From Couchioplanes caeruleus (GTDB lineage: Bacteria; Actinomycetota; Actinomycetes; Mycobacteriales; Micromonosporaceae): a stretch of 64,000 bases of DNA. The translations under genes and the position numbers were made by a program. The notes under the pieces were generated by a model that made no database searches, had not been told where the DNA came from, and worked only from the letters and a program-made list of their open reading frames with translations. Position 1 is the first letter of the stretch, and each line of letters opens with the position of its first letter. The DNA lies in assembly GCF_023499255.1 (NCBI RefSeq), contig NZ_CP092183.1:3158501-3222500 (forward strand), in the 5' to 3' direction. Positions 34,161 to 42,935 of this stretch are shown here, in pieces.

Positions 34161-36362
34161 ATGACAGACCACGACATCAGCCACGACCCGTCTGCCACGA
34201 CGCGGCGTTTGCATGATCATCAGGTGGTGGCCGCCGGGCATGACGCGGCGAGCGCAGGTTCCCCGACGGGCGTGATGCACGACGCGCATGGCGGCCATGG
34301 CTCGTCGGTCGGCCCGCACACTGGTCATGGCGAGCACACTGGTCCCGGCGCGCATGGTGGTCATGACAAGCACGCTGGCCACGACCCAGAGGCATTTCGG
34401 CGCAAGTTCTGGCTCAGCCTTGCTCTGACCGTGCCGATTGTGCTGACCAGCCACATGGTGATGGACTGGTTCGGCTACACCCTCGACTTCCCTGGCATCC
34501 GCTGGGTAGGGCCTGTCCTCGGTACCTTTGTCTTCTTCTACGGTGGCTGGCCGTTCCTCGTCGGTGCTTTCCGGGAAATTCGTGACCGGGCCCCCGGCAT
34601 GATGCTGTTGATTTCGATGGCTATCACCGTTGCCTACGCGGCCTCACTGCTCACCAGCTTCGGCGTCTTCGACCTGGACTTCTGGTGGGAACTGGCCGCC
34701 CTGGTAACAATCATGCTGCTCGGGCACTGGCAGGAGATGAAGGCCATCGGCCAGGCGCAGGGCGCTTTGGCTGCCCTGGCCGCGCTGTTGCCCGACGACG
34801 CTGACCGCGTAACCGCCGACGGCACCGTCGAGCAGGTTGCCGTAGCGGATCTGCAGGTCGGCGACACCGTCCTCGTCCGTTCCGGCGGTCGGGTGCCGGC
34901 CGACGGACGCATCGTTGACGGCGTCGCCGAGGTCGACGAATCCATGATCACCGGTGAGTCGCGGCCCGTGTCGCGCGCCGTTGGTGACCGGGTTGTCGCT
35001 GGCACTGTAGCCACCGACTCCGCGATCCGGGTGCGGGTCGACGCAGTCGGCGAGAACACCGCCCTGGCCGGCATCGGCCGCCTCGTCGCCCAGGCCCAGG
35101 CATCCAGCGGCCGGGCCCAAGTCCTGGCCGACCGCTTTGCCGCCATGCTCTTCTATATCGCCACCGCCGCCGCAGCGATCACCTTCGTCACCTGGTGGAC
35201 GATCGGCGACATCAACCAGTCGGTGGTCCGTACGGTGACGGTGCTGGTCATCGCATGCCCCCACGCCTTGGGCCTGGCCATCCCACTGGTGATCGCACTG
35301 TCCACGGCGGTGTCAGCCAAGGCCGGCATCCTTGTCAAAGACCGGCTCGCCCTGGAGCGCATGCGCACGGTCGACGCGGTGCTTTTCGACAAGACCGGCA
35401 CCCTGACCAAGGGCGCGCACACGGTCACCGGCATCGCCGCCACGGCCGGAAACAGCGAGGACTACGTCCTGCGCATCGCCGGGGCCGTCGAAGCCGACAG
35501 CGAGCACCCCCTCGCCCGGGCCATCGTCGCCGTCGCTCACGACCGCGAACTGCACGCGACCGCCCACGAGTTCCGCTCGCTCACCGGCCGCGGAGTGCAG
35601 GCAACGGTGGACGAGGCGACGTACGCGGTCGGCGGGCCGTCGCTGCTGCGCGAACTCGATGCCACGGTGCCGACCGACCTGCTGCAGGAGGCCGACGCAT
35701 GGTCCCGGCGAGGCGCCGCGGTCTTGCACCTGGTCCGACTCGGGAAGCGACCGGAGGTCATCGGCGCCCTGGCGTTGGAGGACGAGGTCCGCCCCGAAGC
35801 GAGGGAGGCCATCGCACAGCTGCGCGAACAGGGTGTCAAGAAGATCGTGATGATCACTGGCGATGCGCGGCCCGTGGCTGAGGCCGTGGCGGCGGATCTC
35901 GGCTTCGTCACCGGCGTCGACGAGGTGTTCGCGGAGGTGCTGCCGGCCGACAAGGACCGCGCAGTCGCCGACCTGCAAAGCCGTGGGCTCATCGTCGCCA
36001 TGGTTGGCGACGGGGTCAACGATGCGCCGGCGATCGCCCGGGCCGACGTCGGCCTTGCCATCGGCGCCGGCACCGACGTGGCGATCGAGTCCGCCGGAGT
36101 GATTCTCGCATCGTCGGATCCGCGCGGGGTTACCGGCGTCATCCGGCTCTCCCGGGCCACGTACCGCAAGATGATCCAAAACCTGGCGTGGGCCGCTGGC
36201 TACAACATCATTGCGATTCCCCTCGCCGCCGGCGTGCTCGCCTGGGCCGGAATCTCGCTGAGTCCGGCGATCGGGGCGGTGCTCATGTCAGCTTCGACAA
36301 TCGTGGTGGCACTCAACGCCCAACTGCTGCGCCGGCTACGGCTGACACCCGAAGCGCGGTGA
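34161..36362 (+). CDS. copB: CopB-type P1B ATPase (CPH motif), copper export
   Basis: A 733-residue ATPase. The first 75 residues are His- and Asp-rich (repeated GHGEH, AHGGHDKHAGHD), a soluble metal-binding tail typical of CopB. The membrane metal site is CPH at 366-368, which defines the P1B-3 group. The phosphorylation motif DKTGT starts at Asp410 and the hinge GDGVNDAP is intact. ATG 34161 follows GGAGGTGG; the frame extends upstream, but that stretch is not coding-like. The CsoR box and TATAAC in front indicate copper-induced expression. Confidence 0.93.
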   Translation: MTDHDISHDPSATTRRLHDHQVVAAGHDAASAGSPTGVMHDAHGGHGSSVGPHTGHGEHTGPGAHGGHDKHAGHDPEAFRRKFWLSLALTVPIVLTSHMVMDWFGYTLDFPGIRWVGPVLGTFVFFYGGWPFLVGAFREIRDRAPGMMLLISMAITVAYAASLLTSFGVFDLDFWWELAALVTIMLLGHWQEMKAIGQAQGALAALAALLPDDADRVTADGTVEQVAVADLQVGDTVLVRSGGRVPADGRIVDGVAEVDESMITGESRPVSRAVGDRVVAGTVATDSAIRVRVDAVGENTALAGIGRLVAQAQASSGRAQVLADRFAAMLFYIATAAAAITFVTWWTIGDINQSVVRTVTVLVIACPHALGLAIPLVIALSTAVSAKAGILVKDRLALERMRTVDAVLFDKTGTLTKGAHTVTGIAATAGNSEDYVLRIAGAVEADSEHPLARAIVAVAHDRELHATAHEFRSLTGRGVQATVDEATYAVGGPSLLRELDATVPTDLLQEADAWSRRGAAVLHLVRLGKRPEVIGALALEDEVRPEAREAIAQLREQGVKKIVMITGDARPVAEAVAADLGFVTGVDEVFAEVLPADKDRAVADLQSRGLIVAMVGDGVNDAPAIARADVGLAIGAGTDVAIESAGVILASSDPRGVTGVIRLSRATYRKMIQNLAWAAGYNIIAIPLAAGVLAWAGISLSPAIGAVLMSASTIVVALNAQLLRRLRLTPEAR

Positions 36363-36380
36363 CCACAATCTAGGCACGTA

Positions 36381-36420
36381 CCCTGCGACCGCCTTGCATA
36401 CTGCCCAGGCGGCCGCAGGG
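36381..36420 (+). terminator. Terminator after copB
   Basis: CCCTGCGACCGCCT (36381-36394) pairs with AGGCGGCCGCAGGG (36407-36420) at 13 of 14 positions around a 12-base loop, 18 bases after the copB stop. Confidence 0.75.
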
Positions 36421-36770
36421 CCTCCGCCTCAATGACGTCGGCTCACGTGTTGCCCGTTGGGACGCCCGGCCGGAGCGCGTAGAAGGGGCAGCCCGTTGAG
36501 CCGAGGGTCATCATTGACCTCCGTCGCTGAAGCGACACTCAGCGGCAGGGGAGAAGGACCGAACAGACGCAGCCGACCGGAATCGCGATGAAGGCGGCGG
36601 CGTTGGCGGCGCGACTGGCCGAGATGTGCGCGACGTTGCCATGACCCTCAGGCGAGCATTCGCCCACCCCGCGCCAGATCAGGCGGCGCGGCGGCAGGCC
36701 GGGAGCGCGGACGTACGACAGGCGCATCGCAATGGCCCGCCGCGCGTCCGTGCATCTCGGGTGGCTCGCC
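36421..36770. other. Intergenic region between the copB terminator and the NlpC/P60 gene
   Basis: About 350 bases with no convincing gene. A 62-residue open frame on the minus strand (36539-36727) ends in a hydrophobic cysteine-containing tail, but it has no ribosome site and I do not call it. Confidence 0.4.
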
Positions 36771-37763
36771 TCAGCTCGGCCGACGGTATCCAGCTATTGG
36801 GCCGATGTCATTGATGCCGGCCATGCGCACGAAGTCGCCGGTGTGCGGTGCGTGGACGACAGTGTTATCGCCGACGTACATGCCCATGTGGTGCAGGTCG
36901 CTGAACCAGAACACCAGATCACCCGGCTTCAGATCAGCCCGGTCGATCGGGGTCGCGTCGGCCCACTGCCATTTGGTGTAGTGGCGCAGGGATACTCCGG
37001 CGCTGCGCCAAGCGACCAGCGTCAGTCCTGAACAGTCGTAGCCGGTCGGCCCAGCGGCGGCCCAGATGTAAGGCTTGCCGATCAGGCTGCAAGCCTTGGC
37101 GGCGGCCCTGCCACCAGCATCATTGGTGTACGCGGCCGGGCACGGGCCGGTGCGGAGCTTGCCGGACGAGCCGCCACCGGCCCCATACGCCTTGATCCGT
37201 AGCTTCTGCAAACCATCAATCTTCTTTTCGATGTCCTTCTTCTTGGCCGATAGGTCGGCGTCACGAGCGGCCAGAGTCGCGGTGAGAGTGTCCAGGTCCT
37301 TCTTGTCCGCTGCATACTTGTCGCGCAGCGCAATGACGTCGCTGACTTGGATGCGCTCCGAGCGGGCCATGAAGTCGAGATATGTCAGTTTGTCGGTCAG
37401 GTCGGCCGACGAGCCGGTGACGAGCATGCTGGCGAGCGCGGAATGACCGCCCTGCATATATGCGCGACTGGCCAGAGCACCAACATTGGCGAGCGCTGCG
37501 TCTACCCGGGTCTGCAGCGGCTTCAGCTGGACTGCGAGCTTCTTCTGCTGAGTCCGGTTGTCCTGCAGTTGGCCATGGGTCCGGTTGTACTGCTCGATGA
37601 TCGGCTCGAGCTTGTTCCAAGCTTGCTCGATCTGCTTCTCCACGGCCTGCGGAGTTGGCTCGGCGTGAGCGGGCGCGACGGCACAGAGCGACGCGGCCGC
37701 CGCCGCGAGCGCGCAAGTCACGACGCGAAGCAGCGAACGTGATCGTTGGGTGCGGTGAAACAC
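36771..37763 (-). CDS. Secreted NlpC/P60 peptidoglycan endopeptidase (RipA-like)
   Basis: A 330-residue exported cell-wall hydrolase. A signal peptide (AAAAASLCAVAPAHA) is followed by a long coiled coil of about 150 residues and a C-terminal NlpC/P60 domain with nucleophile Cys244 in GYDCSGLTLVAW, then HHMGMYVG and VVHAPHTGDF carrying the His residues. The coiled coil probably holds the enzyme inactive until processed or bound by FtsEX-type partners. GTG or ATG choice does not affect the domain structure. Its place among copper genes looks incidental. Confidence 0.9.
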   Translation of the reverse strand: MFHRTQRSRSLLRVVTCALAAAAASLCAVAPAHAEPTPQAVEKQIEQAWNKLEPIIEQYNRTHGQLQDNRTQQKKLAVQLKPLQTRVDAALANVGALASRAYMQGGHSALASMLVTGSSADLTDKLTYLDFMARSERIQVSDVIALRDKYAADKKDLDTLTATLAARDADLSAKKKDIEKKIDGLQKLRIKAYGAGGGSSGKLRTGPCPAAYTNDAGGRAAAKACSLIGKPYIWAAAGPTGYDCSGLTLVAWRSAGVSLRHYTKWQWADATPIDRADLKPGDLVFWFSDLHHMGMYVGDNTVVHAPHTGDFVRMAGINDIGPIAGYRRPS

Positions 37764-38041
37764 GAAGAGGGGGTCCTTTCTTCATGCCCCAGGGGCGGGC
37801 CGCTGTCAAGTGGCATCGCTTCAGCGGAGAACCGACGTGGTGAGCCGACGGACGCACCGCATCGTGCTGCGATACGCCAAGCGGTCAGCACCTCGTCAAC
37901 CGAGCCATCATGGGTGTCATTCACCGGCGACATCCCGCGGCTGCGGTGGCAGGACCCAGGGCAAAGGGGAAGCACCGCGTTGTGCGGCGCGGCTGAGGTG
38001 AGCCGGTGAAGCGACGACATGTCGCTTCTACGATGGTCGGC

Positions 38042-38461
38042 CTAGGTTCTGATGACAGCGAGCGTGGTCAGAGTGAGCCCATGCGGCGGCCCCTGCCGCA
38101 ACAACGGCATACGGAAGCGGCGACGTGTTGCCGGCGTGAGGGAGAGGCCGAGGACCGCCATCAGTAGCAGAGCGGCTACGAACGCCCCTGCACTCAGCGT
38201 GCTCAGATCCGCGAGGCAGGCCTCCCACCGTTGCGAGCCGTCGCGGCCGTTGCCGGGCATGACCAGCTGGTGGGTGCAGCCGTCGCCGTCGCAGCCGTCG
38301 TCATCATCGATGGCGGACACGACGTACGGCGCCTGAGCCGCTGCGTGCTGATCCGTATCCATGACTGCTGCGTGGCCGATGGTGTGCAGTGCGGCGACGC
38401 CGAACACAGTGCAGAAAAGCAGGATGAGTCTTGCGACGCGTTGCATCCCTGCCGTGTGCAC
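38042..38461 (-). CDS. Small membrane/exported protein, DUF6153-like
   Basis: A 139-residue protein. The N-terminal helix contains ILLFCTVFGVAALHTIGHA, followed by an acidic loop with two cysteines and a His (DDGCDGDGCTHQ), then WEACLADLS, a second membrane helix, and a basic tail ending in LAVIRT. The protein at 55666 shares the helix, the cysteine loop, the second helix and the C-terminal motif (LAVMRI). I place both in DUF6153 from memory of the family. The position among copper genes suggests a metal-related envelope role. Confidence 0.75.
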   Translation of the reverse strand: MHTAGMQRVARLILLFCTVFGVAALHTIGHAAVMDTDQHAAAQAPYVVSAIDDDDGCDGDGCTHQLVMPGNGRDGSQRWEACLADLSTLSAGAFVAALLLMAVLGLSLTPATRRRFRMPLLRQGPPHGLTLTTLAVIRT

Positions 38462-39139
38462 GCGGCATAGGTTAGCCGGTGGCGCGCAGGTTGGCTATCG
38501 CCCCGAAAGGCGGCGTGCCGGTGGGGGCGGGAGTCGAACCGTGAGGTGGCCATCTTGCTTTCTGCAGTCGTCATGTCCTTGTGGTCGTCACCCTGGGTGA
38601 GCCAGGCCCTGGCTACTCTCACGTTTGGTGAGGGCAGTCCAGGCGGCCAGCACTGTGACGGCGAGGGATATTCAGCCGCCGGGGCCTGCAGCACTCAGAG
38701 CGTCATGGCGCTCTGCGAACCGCGCTGTCGGTCCTGCCCATCGCTGTAGCGAGATCATCAGTGCTCAGGTAGCCGGGTCATGATCGGCTACCGAGGCGCC
38801 CGGCTGGGGTGACCGCCAGACTCGTAGTCGTCGCAACCGATACCGCGGTCGGGCGCATCAGCGGTTCGCGTCGCTTGGCCTATGTAGGAGCCGGGACACC
38901 GATGATCGACGTGTCCATGGTGACCATGAACTGGGTTAAGGCGAAGGCGAAGGCGAAGGCGAAGGCGACGGCAGAACGAGGTGCGCGAGCGCCCACCACC
39001 GCTGAGAACGACGGGACATGACCAAACCTCTGTTACGCCTAGAGGGTGCGTGATCATACTTACCGCCTGGGGGTATCGCGGTCGACCTCGGTGTGATTGC
39101 ACGCGTACGTCACTTCCGCGAGCGCCGCCTTCACTGAGC
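38462..39139. other. Long intergenic region with a hexanucleotide repeat
   Basis: About 680 bases between the DUF6153-like gene and the csoR promoter. It contains a short tRNA T-arm-like string (38528-38541, minus strand) with no tRNA around it and the AAGGCG repeat described separately. No gene is convincing. Confidence 0.45.
38938..38967. repeat. AAGGCG tandem repeat, five copies
   Basis: Five perfect copies of AAGGCG in a row, followed by a near-copy. In one + strand frame this encodes alternating Lys-Ala, but that frame is not otherwise gene-like. Such repeats can vary in length by slippage. Confidence 0.9.
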
Positions 39140-39154
39140 TACCCTAGGGGGGTA
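39140..39154. promoter_or_regulatory. CsoR box in front of csoR-copZ
   Basis: TACCCTAGGGGGGTA is a CsoR-type palindrome 29 bases upstream of the csoR start, followed directly by the AT-rich string TGGTATAT that could hold the -10 element. Confidence 0.8.
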
Positions 39155-39183
39155 TGGTATATGAGGCGGCAGGGAGAGCTGCA

Positions 39184-39468
39184 ATGGCCCACGGCTACAT
39201 CAAGGACAAGGACAACTATCAGAAGCGGCTCCGCCGGATCGAAGGTCAGATCCGTGGGCTCCAGCGCATGGTCGACGACGAGGTGTACTGCATCGACATC
39301 CTCACGCAGGTGTCCGCGGCTACCAAGGCGTTAGAGACCGTCGCTTTGGGCCTGCTGGATGACCACTTGGCCCACTGCGTCGTCGACGCGGCCCGCGAGG
39401 GCGGGCCGGCTGCACAGGAGAAGCTCAAGGAGGCGTCTGACGCCATCGCGCGGCTAGTGCGGTCCTGA
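39184..39468 (+). CDS. csoR: Copper-sensing repressor CsoR
   Basis: A 94-residue all-helical repressor. The Cu(I) ligands Cys36, His61 and Cys65 are present at the same residue numbers as in M. tuberculosis CsoR (EVYCIDILTQ and DHLAHCVV), and the core RRIEGQIRGLQRMV is conserved. I chose ATG 39184 over an earlier in-frame start because it gives the family length and lies behind GGGAGAG. A CsoR box just upstream indicates autoregulation. It is followed by a CopZ-type chaperone. Confidence 0.92.
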   Translation: MAHGYIKDKDNYQKRLRRIEGQIRGLQRMVDDEVYCIDILTQVSAATKALETVALGLLDDHLAHCVVDAAREGGPAAQEKLKEASDAIARLVRS

Positions 39469-39515
39469 CCGGGCGCTGCCTGTCACCAGATCCTGTCGAC
39501 AAGGAAGGGAAGTTC

Positions 39516-39788
39516 ATGTGCAGTGAGAACAGCTGTGGCTGCTCCACCGAGACGGTGGCTGTCGAGGTCGATCGCGTAGACGGCGTGCGCACCGAGTACC
39601 AGGTCGCCGGGATGACGTGCGGCGGGTGCGCCTCCCGGGTCAGCAAGCAACTCTCCGAAGTTCCTGGCGTCAACGCCGTCAGTGTCGACGTGGCTACGGG
39701 CACGGTCACCGTCACGAGCTCTGCGGGAGTTGCTGACGACGTCGTCGACTCAGCGGTGACGCAAGCGGGATACCGCCTCGTGCGTTGA
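39516..39788 (+). CDS. copZ: CopZ-type copper chaperone with Cys-rich N-terminus
   Basis: A 90-residue protein. A short N-terminal extension with three cysteines (MCSENSCGCS) precedes an HMA domain with the metal site MTCGGC. The rest matches the ferredoxin-like HMA fold (VSKQLSEVPGVNAVSVDVATGTVTV). AAGGAAGGGA gives a strong ribosome site. It lies 47 bases after csoR, in the same operon. The extra cysteines could form a second Cu(I) site or aid transfer. Confidence 0.88.
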   Translation: MCSENSCGCSTETVAVEVDRVDGVRTEYQVAGMTCGGCASRVSKQLSEVPGVNAVSVDVATGTVTVTSSAGVADDVVDSAVTQAGYRLVR

Positions 39789-39801
39789 TGGGCCTGGCCG
39801 T

Positions 39802-39830
39802 CCTGACCGGGTGGCCATTACCCGGTCGGG
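39802..39830 (+). terminator. Terminator after csoR-copZ
   Basis: CCTGACCGGGT and ACCCGGTCGGG form an 11-bp stem with one G-U pair around a 7-base loop, 13 bases after the copZ stop. Confidence 0.65.
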
Positions 39831-39852
39831 CCCGGGCGGCGACGGTGGCGAC

Positions 39853-40578
39853 TCACGTCGAAGCGGGCGTGCTGGATTTGCGGGGATCGGTGATGAAGGC
39901 GATGAACTTGGCCGCCAAGTCCGACGTAACTGCCTGGTACATCCCGTTGCCGCTGATCATGCCGCCCAAGCTGCTGATGCTGAGGAGGCCAGCGTTCGAC
40001 AGGTCCCGCACGACCACATCGATGAACTCGTGTTGCCCGGCGAACTCCGGGATGCCGTCCTCGACGAGCTGGCGTCGAGATCCTGAGTAGATGTCCTTCC
40101 TGACCGGGATGCCTCGCTGGGCGTACCAGGTTTCCGGATCGTTGAGCAACGTCAGGACTTGAAGGTGGGCAGCGGTGTAGTCCTCGATCCAGCGAAGGAA
40201 GATCAACTGCGTGTCCCCACCCGGGGCACCCCGAAGCGCGCTGTTGAGCACGGCGTTGCGCAGCGCGGCGATCTTCAGCGCCTGATGGGTCCGGGTGGCA
40301 GCTTGCGTAGCGGACGCGACCGCGTCAACGAAATTGTCGTTGGCCGCCAGGTTTTCAAGATCGATGCCGTCCACCTCGCAGGCGAGATCGTCCACCGCCT
40401 CGGCGAGGTCCTCGAGCCACTGAGTCATGCGGCGGTTGTAGGTGAAACTGACGGCGTAGGCGAAGGCTACGCCCAAGGGTCCGCCCGCCAGGGGCACCAG
40501 GTTGAGGCCGGCTTCGACGGCTTTCTCGGTGATCTCGCGGCCCGTGCTCTTCGATGGGGGTTTCTCCACGGCGGTCAC
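39853..40578 (-). CDS. Uncharacterised conserved-type protein, possibly membrane associated
   Basis: A protein of about 241 residues from GTG 40578. Near the N-terminus is a Gly/Ala-rich hydrophobic segment (GLNLVPLAGGPLGVAFAYAV), then a helical region with NDNFVDAVASATQAATRTHQ and LRNAVLNSALRGAP. I recall this combination from widespread hypothetical proteins without assigned function. An earlier start would give a Pro/Arg-rich extension without family character. It separates the csoR-copZ operon from the YibE/F operon and need not be copper related. Confidence 0.65.
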   Translation of the reverse strand: MTAVEKPPSKSTGREITEKAVEAGLNLVPLAGGPLGVAFAYAVSFTYNRRMTQWLEDLAEAVDDLACEVDGIDLENLAANDNFVDAVASATQAATRTHQALKIAALRNAVLNSALRGAPGGDTQLIFLRWIEDYTAAHLQVLTLLNDPETWYAQRGIPVRKDIYSGSRRQLVEDGIPEFAGQHEFIDVVVRDLSNAGLLSISSLGGMISGNGMYQAVTSDLAAKFIAFITDPRKSSTPAST

Positions 40579-40663
40579 CGTAGCCAGTAGATACCGCCCC
40601 GGTGCTGAACGGTCGCAGTGTGTCGCAGCTTGTTTACTTAAGTAGCCACCAGTCTGGTTCAGT

Positions 40664-41920
40664 TCAGCTGCGGTCGTCGCTGATGAATGCCGTCCAAGGG
40701 TCTTTGGCGGGCCTTTTCGCCGGGGGAGCGGGGTTTGGTTCGGCACCATGCGCGGAACGAGCGGCGACTAAAGCTGCCAGCGCGGTGGTGATCGGCACTG
40801 CCGCGATCAAGCCGATCGTGCCGACCGCGCTGCGTACCAGCTCCTGGGCGATCAGCTCCCCGGTGAGCAGCTCGCTCACGGGGCTGTTGCCGGCAGCGAA
40901 CAGCAGCATCAGCGGCAGCGAGGCGCCGGCGTACGCCAGTACGATGGTGTTGATGACCGACGCGATGTGGGCCCGGCCGACGCGGGTGGCCGCGGCGTAC
41001 AGCTGCCGGAACCGGTATGCGGGGTTGGCCAGCGCCAGTTCGGTCACGGTGACGGACTGGGTGACGGTGACGTCGTCGAGCACGCCGAGGGCGCCGATGA
41101 CGATGCCGGCCAGGAGTAGGCCTCGCATGTTCACGTCGGTCTGGGTGATGCTCACGTAGTTCGAGGTCTCATCAGCTACACCGGACAGGTGCACGCCGGC
41201 GGTGGCCAGCGCGGACAGCAGCGCCGTGATGGTCAGGCTGGCGAGGGTGCCGGCCACGGCGATGGTGGTGGTGCGGCCGAGTCCGTGGGTCAGGTACAGC
41301 ACCACCAACATGATCGCGGCGGCGCCGACGACTGCTACCGCCACGGGGGAGCGGCCGTCCAGGATGGCCGGCACGATGAACAGCAACAGCACGGCGAACG
41401 TGATGGCCAGACCGGCCAGAGCGGTGAGGCCACGCCAGCGACCGAAGGCGACGACGGCCAGCGCGAATGCGGCGCCGAGAACCCACAGTTCGCGGGAGCG
41501 TTGGAAGTCGGCGATCGAGTAGCTGGTGCCGCCGTCCTCGTTCTGCAGGACCAGCAGGGTGATGTCGTCGCCGGCTGAGACGGGTTGCGCGCCGGGGCCG
41601 GTCGGCGCATCGGTGGTGATCTGCGTGCCCTTGTCGGCGCCACTGGTGACCACGACGGTGACGACGCCACATACCTGCCCGGGTTGTTCCTGGCCTTCCG
41701 GCGTCGGCGGACATGGCGCCGGTTTGACCGTGCGGACCTCGGCGGTGACTTCGATCGGCCCGTCGGCGACTTCGGCTGATCGTGGGGCGTCGTGTGGCCA
41801 GGGCAACAGCATGCCGATGGCGGTGGCCAGCACGGCCGGGGTCAGCAGCAACAGGGTGATCCTGCGTTCCCGGGGTGTGGTCCGGTGGCTGGCGGTGTGG
41901 TGGTGGGTGTCCTGGCTCAT
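40664..41920 (-). CDS. YibE/F-like membrane protein
   Basis: A 418-residue protein. One N-terminal helix is followed by an extracytoplasmic domain (about residues 45-135, with two cysteines) and then about seven helices containing the conserved IVIGALGVLDDVTVTQSVTV and SVINTIVLAYAGASLPLMLL. These are the signatures of the YibE/F family, whose transported solute is unknown. It follows the HMA-domain gene by 33 bases and is the last gene of a minus-strand operon starting at 44008. Context implies a role in copper or thiol handling. Confidence 0.85.
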   Translation of the reverse strand: MSQDTHHHTASHRTTPRERRITLLLLTPAVLATAIGMLLPWPHDAPRSAEVADGPIEVTAEVRTVKPAPCPPTPEGQEQPGQVCGVVTVVVTSGADKGTQITTDAPTGPGAQPVSAGDDITLLVLQNEDGGTSYSIADFQRSRELWVLGAAFALAVVAFGRWRGLTALAGLAITFAVLLLFIVPAILDGRSPVAVAVVGAAAIMLVVLYLTHGLGRTTTIAVAGTLASLTITALLSALATAGVHLSGVADETSNYVSITQTDVNMRGLLLAGIVIGALGVLDDVTVTQSVTVTELALANPAYRFRQLYAAATRVGRAHIASVINTIVLAYAGASLPLMLLFAAGNSPVSELLTGELIAQELVRSAVGTIGLIAAVPITTALAALVAARSAHGAEPNPAPPAKRPAKDPWTAFISDDRS

Positions 41921-41953
41921 CGGAGTCCCTTGTCGCGGGTGCGGCGGGCACGG

Positions 41954-42181
41954 TCAGCGAGGGTCGAGCGTGGCGGTGTAGCCGGTGGCGTTGATGACCG
42001 CGAGCAGGGTGTCGGCGTCGGCGACGGCCGGGTCCGCGTCGATGATCGTGCGCCCGGCCCGCACCGAGGTCTGCGCGCGATGCACTCCGTGGACTTCCTC
42101 GAGCGCTTCGTCGATCAGCAGCCCGCAGCTGCCGCAATGCATGCCGGTCACCGTGAAGCTGTACGTGATGACGTCGTTCAT
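41954..42181 (-). CDS. HMA-domain metallochaperone
   Basis: A 75-residue CopZ-like protein. The metal site is MHCGSCG and the rest follows the HMA fold (LIDEALEEVHGVHRAQTSVRAG). ATG 42181 gives the minimal fold. The His before the first Cys is a deviation from the usual MTCxxC. It lies between the alpha/beta-hydrolase-like gene and the YibE/F gene, an association not typical of known copper operons. Confidence 0.88.
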   Translation of the reverse strand: MNDVITYSFTVTGMHCGSCGLLIDEALEEVHGVHRAQTSVRAGRTIIDADPAVADADTLLAVINATGYTATLDPR

Positions 42182-42218
42182 GATCGGTCCTTCAGTTCGA
42201 AAACGTGGATGGCCGTGG

Positions 42219-42935
42219 TCAGAGCAGCGTGCACAGGTCGGTGACGAATCGGTGTGCCGCGGCCAGATGCGCGAAGCGTCCCGGTACGTCGTAGGTTTCG
42301 TGCCGCCACTGCCGTGCCGCGTCGGGATCCGTCTCGGCTGCCTCCGGAGGGCGGCTGTGCACGGCGACTCGCAGCGGGTTGACACCGATGGTGGCGGTGG
42401 CCGGGCGCAGGTCCCGCAGCCCGTTGGTGTATCTGTCGAACAGCAGCTGGTCGGCAGTGCCCTCCACGACGTAGCGGTATGGCTCCGGGACCGCCTCGAC
42501 GGACATCGTCTGCAGGTATGCGTGCGCGTCGGATGGCAGATCGACCGGTCGGCAGGGGTCGACGGCTACCACGGCGTGGGTGGCGTACCGGGCGGCGAAC
42601 ATCGTCGCCAGCACGGCGGAGGTGCCGTGGCCTACGACGACGGGGGCGCGCCGGATGCGCAGACTGTTCAGCAGGGCCGCCAAGTCGTCGACCAGCTCGC
42701 CCGGGTCGTAGCACGCGCGGGCCGTGGATTGACCGTGGCCGGGTAAGTCGACGGCGACCACCGTGGCGTGCGGGCGCAGGTCAGCTGCCGTCGGCCACCA
42801 ACTCGTGCGGCCGAACAACACGGTGGGGATGAGCAGGATAGGCCTGCCGTGGAAACCCCACGAGTCGTAGCACAACATGCCTGCGCGGGCCGGTAGATAA
42901 TTCGTGCTTCGCACCGGCGGCAGGGTCTCGGTCAC
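42219..42935 (-). CDS. Alpha/beta-hydrolase fold protein lacking the nucleophile serine
   Basis: A 238-residue protein of the alpha/beta-hydrolase fold (TVVAVDLPGHGQS, then VVVGHGTSAVLATMFAARY). In active members the elbow is GHSxG; here it reads GHGTS, so the nucleophile position is Gly. The C-terminal part has a His in the expected place (RFAHLAAAHRF). It may be a non-catalytic member or use another residue. GTG 42935 overlaps the stop of the TauE/SafE-cupredoxin gene, so the two are made together. Confidence 0.78.
   Translation of the reverse strand: MTETLPPVRSTNYLPARAGMLCYDSWGFHGRPILLIPTVLFGRTSWWPTAADLRPHATVVAVDLPGHGQSTARACYDPGELVDDLAALLNSLRIRRAPVVVGHGTSAVLATMFAARYATHAVVAVDPCRPVDLPSDAHAYLQTMSVEAVPEPYRYVVEGTADQLLFDRYTNGLRDLRPATATIGVNPLRVAVHSRPPEAAETDPDAARQWRHETYDVPGRFAHLAAAHRFVTDLCTLL

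Noticed and set aside
36539..36727. 62-codon minus-strand frame with a cysteine-containing hydrophobic tail
   Set aside because: No ribosome site, no signal peptide at the N-terminus and no resemblance to the small copper-island proteins beyond the tail.
37764..38010. Possible c-di-AMP riboswitch upstream of the NlpC/P60 gene
   Set aside because: Cell-wall hydrolase genes of Actinobacteria often have one, but I could not find the conserved core blocks here.
38528..38541. tRNA T-arm-like string on the minus strand (GGTTCGACTCCCG)
   Set aside because: The flanking bases do not form a T-stem, no acceptor partner or anticodon arm lies upstream; at most a chance match or a very short attachment-site remnant.
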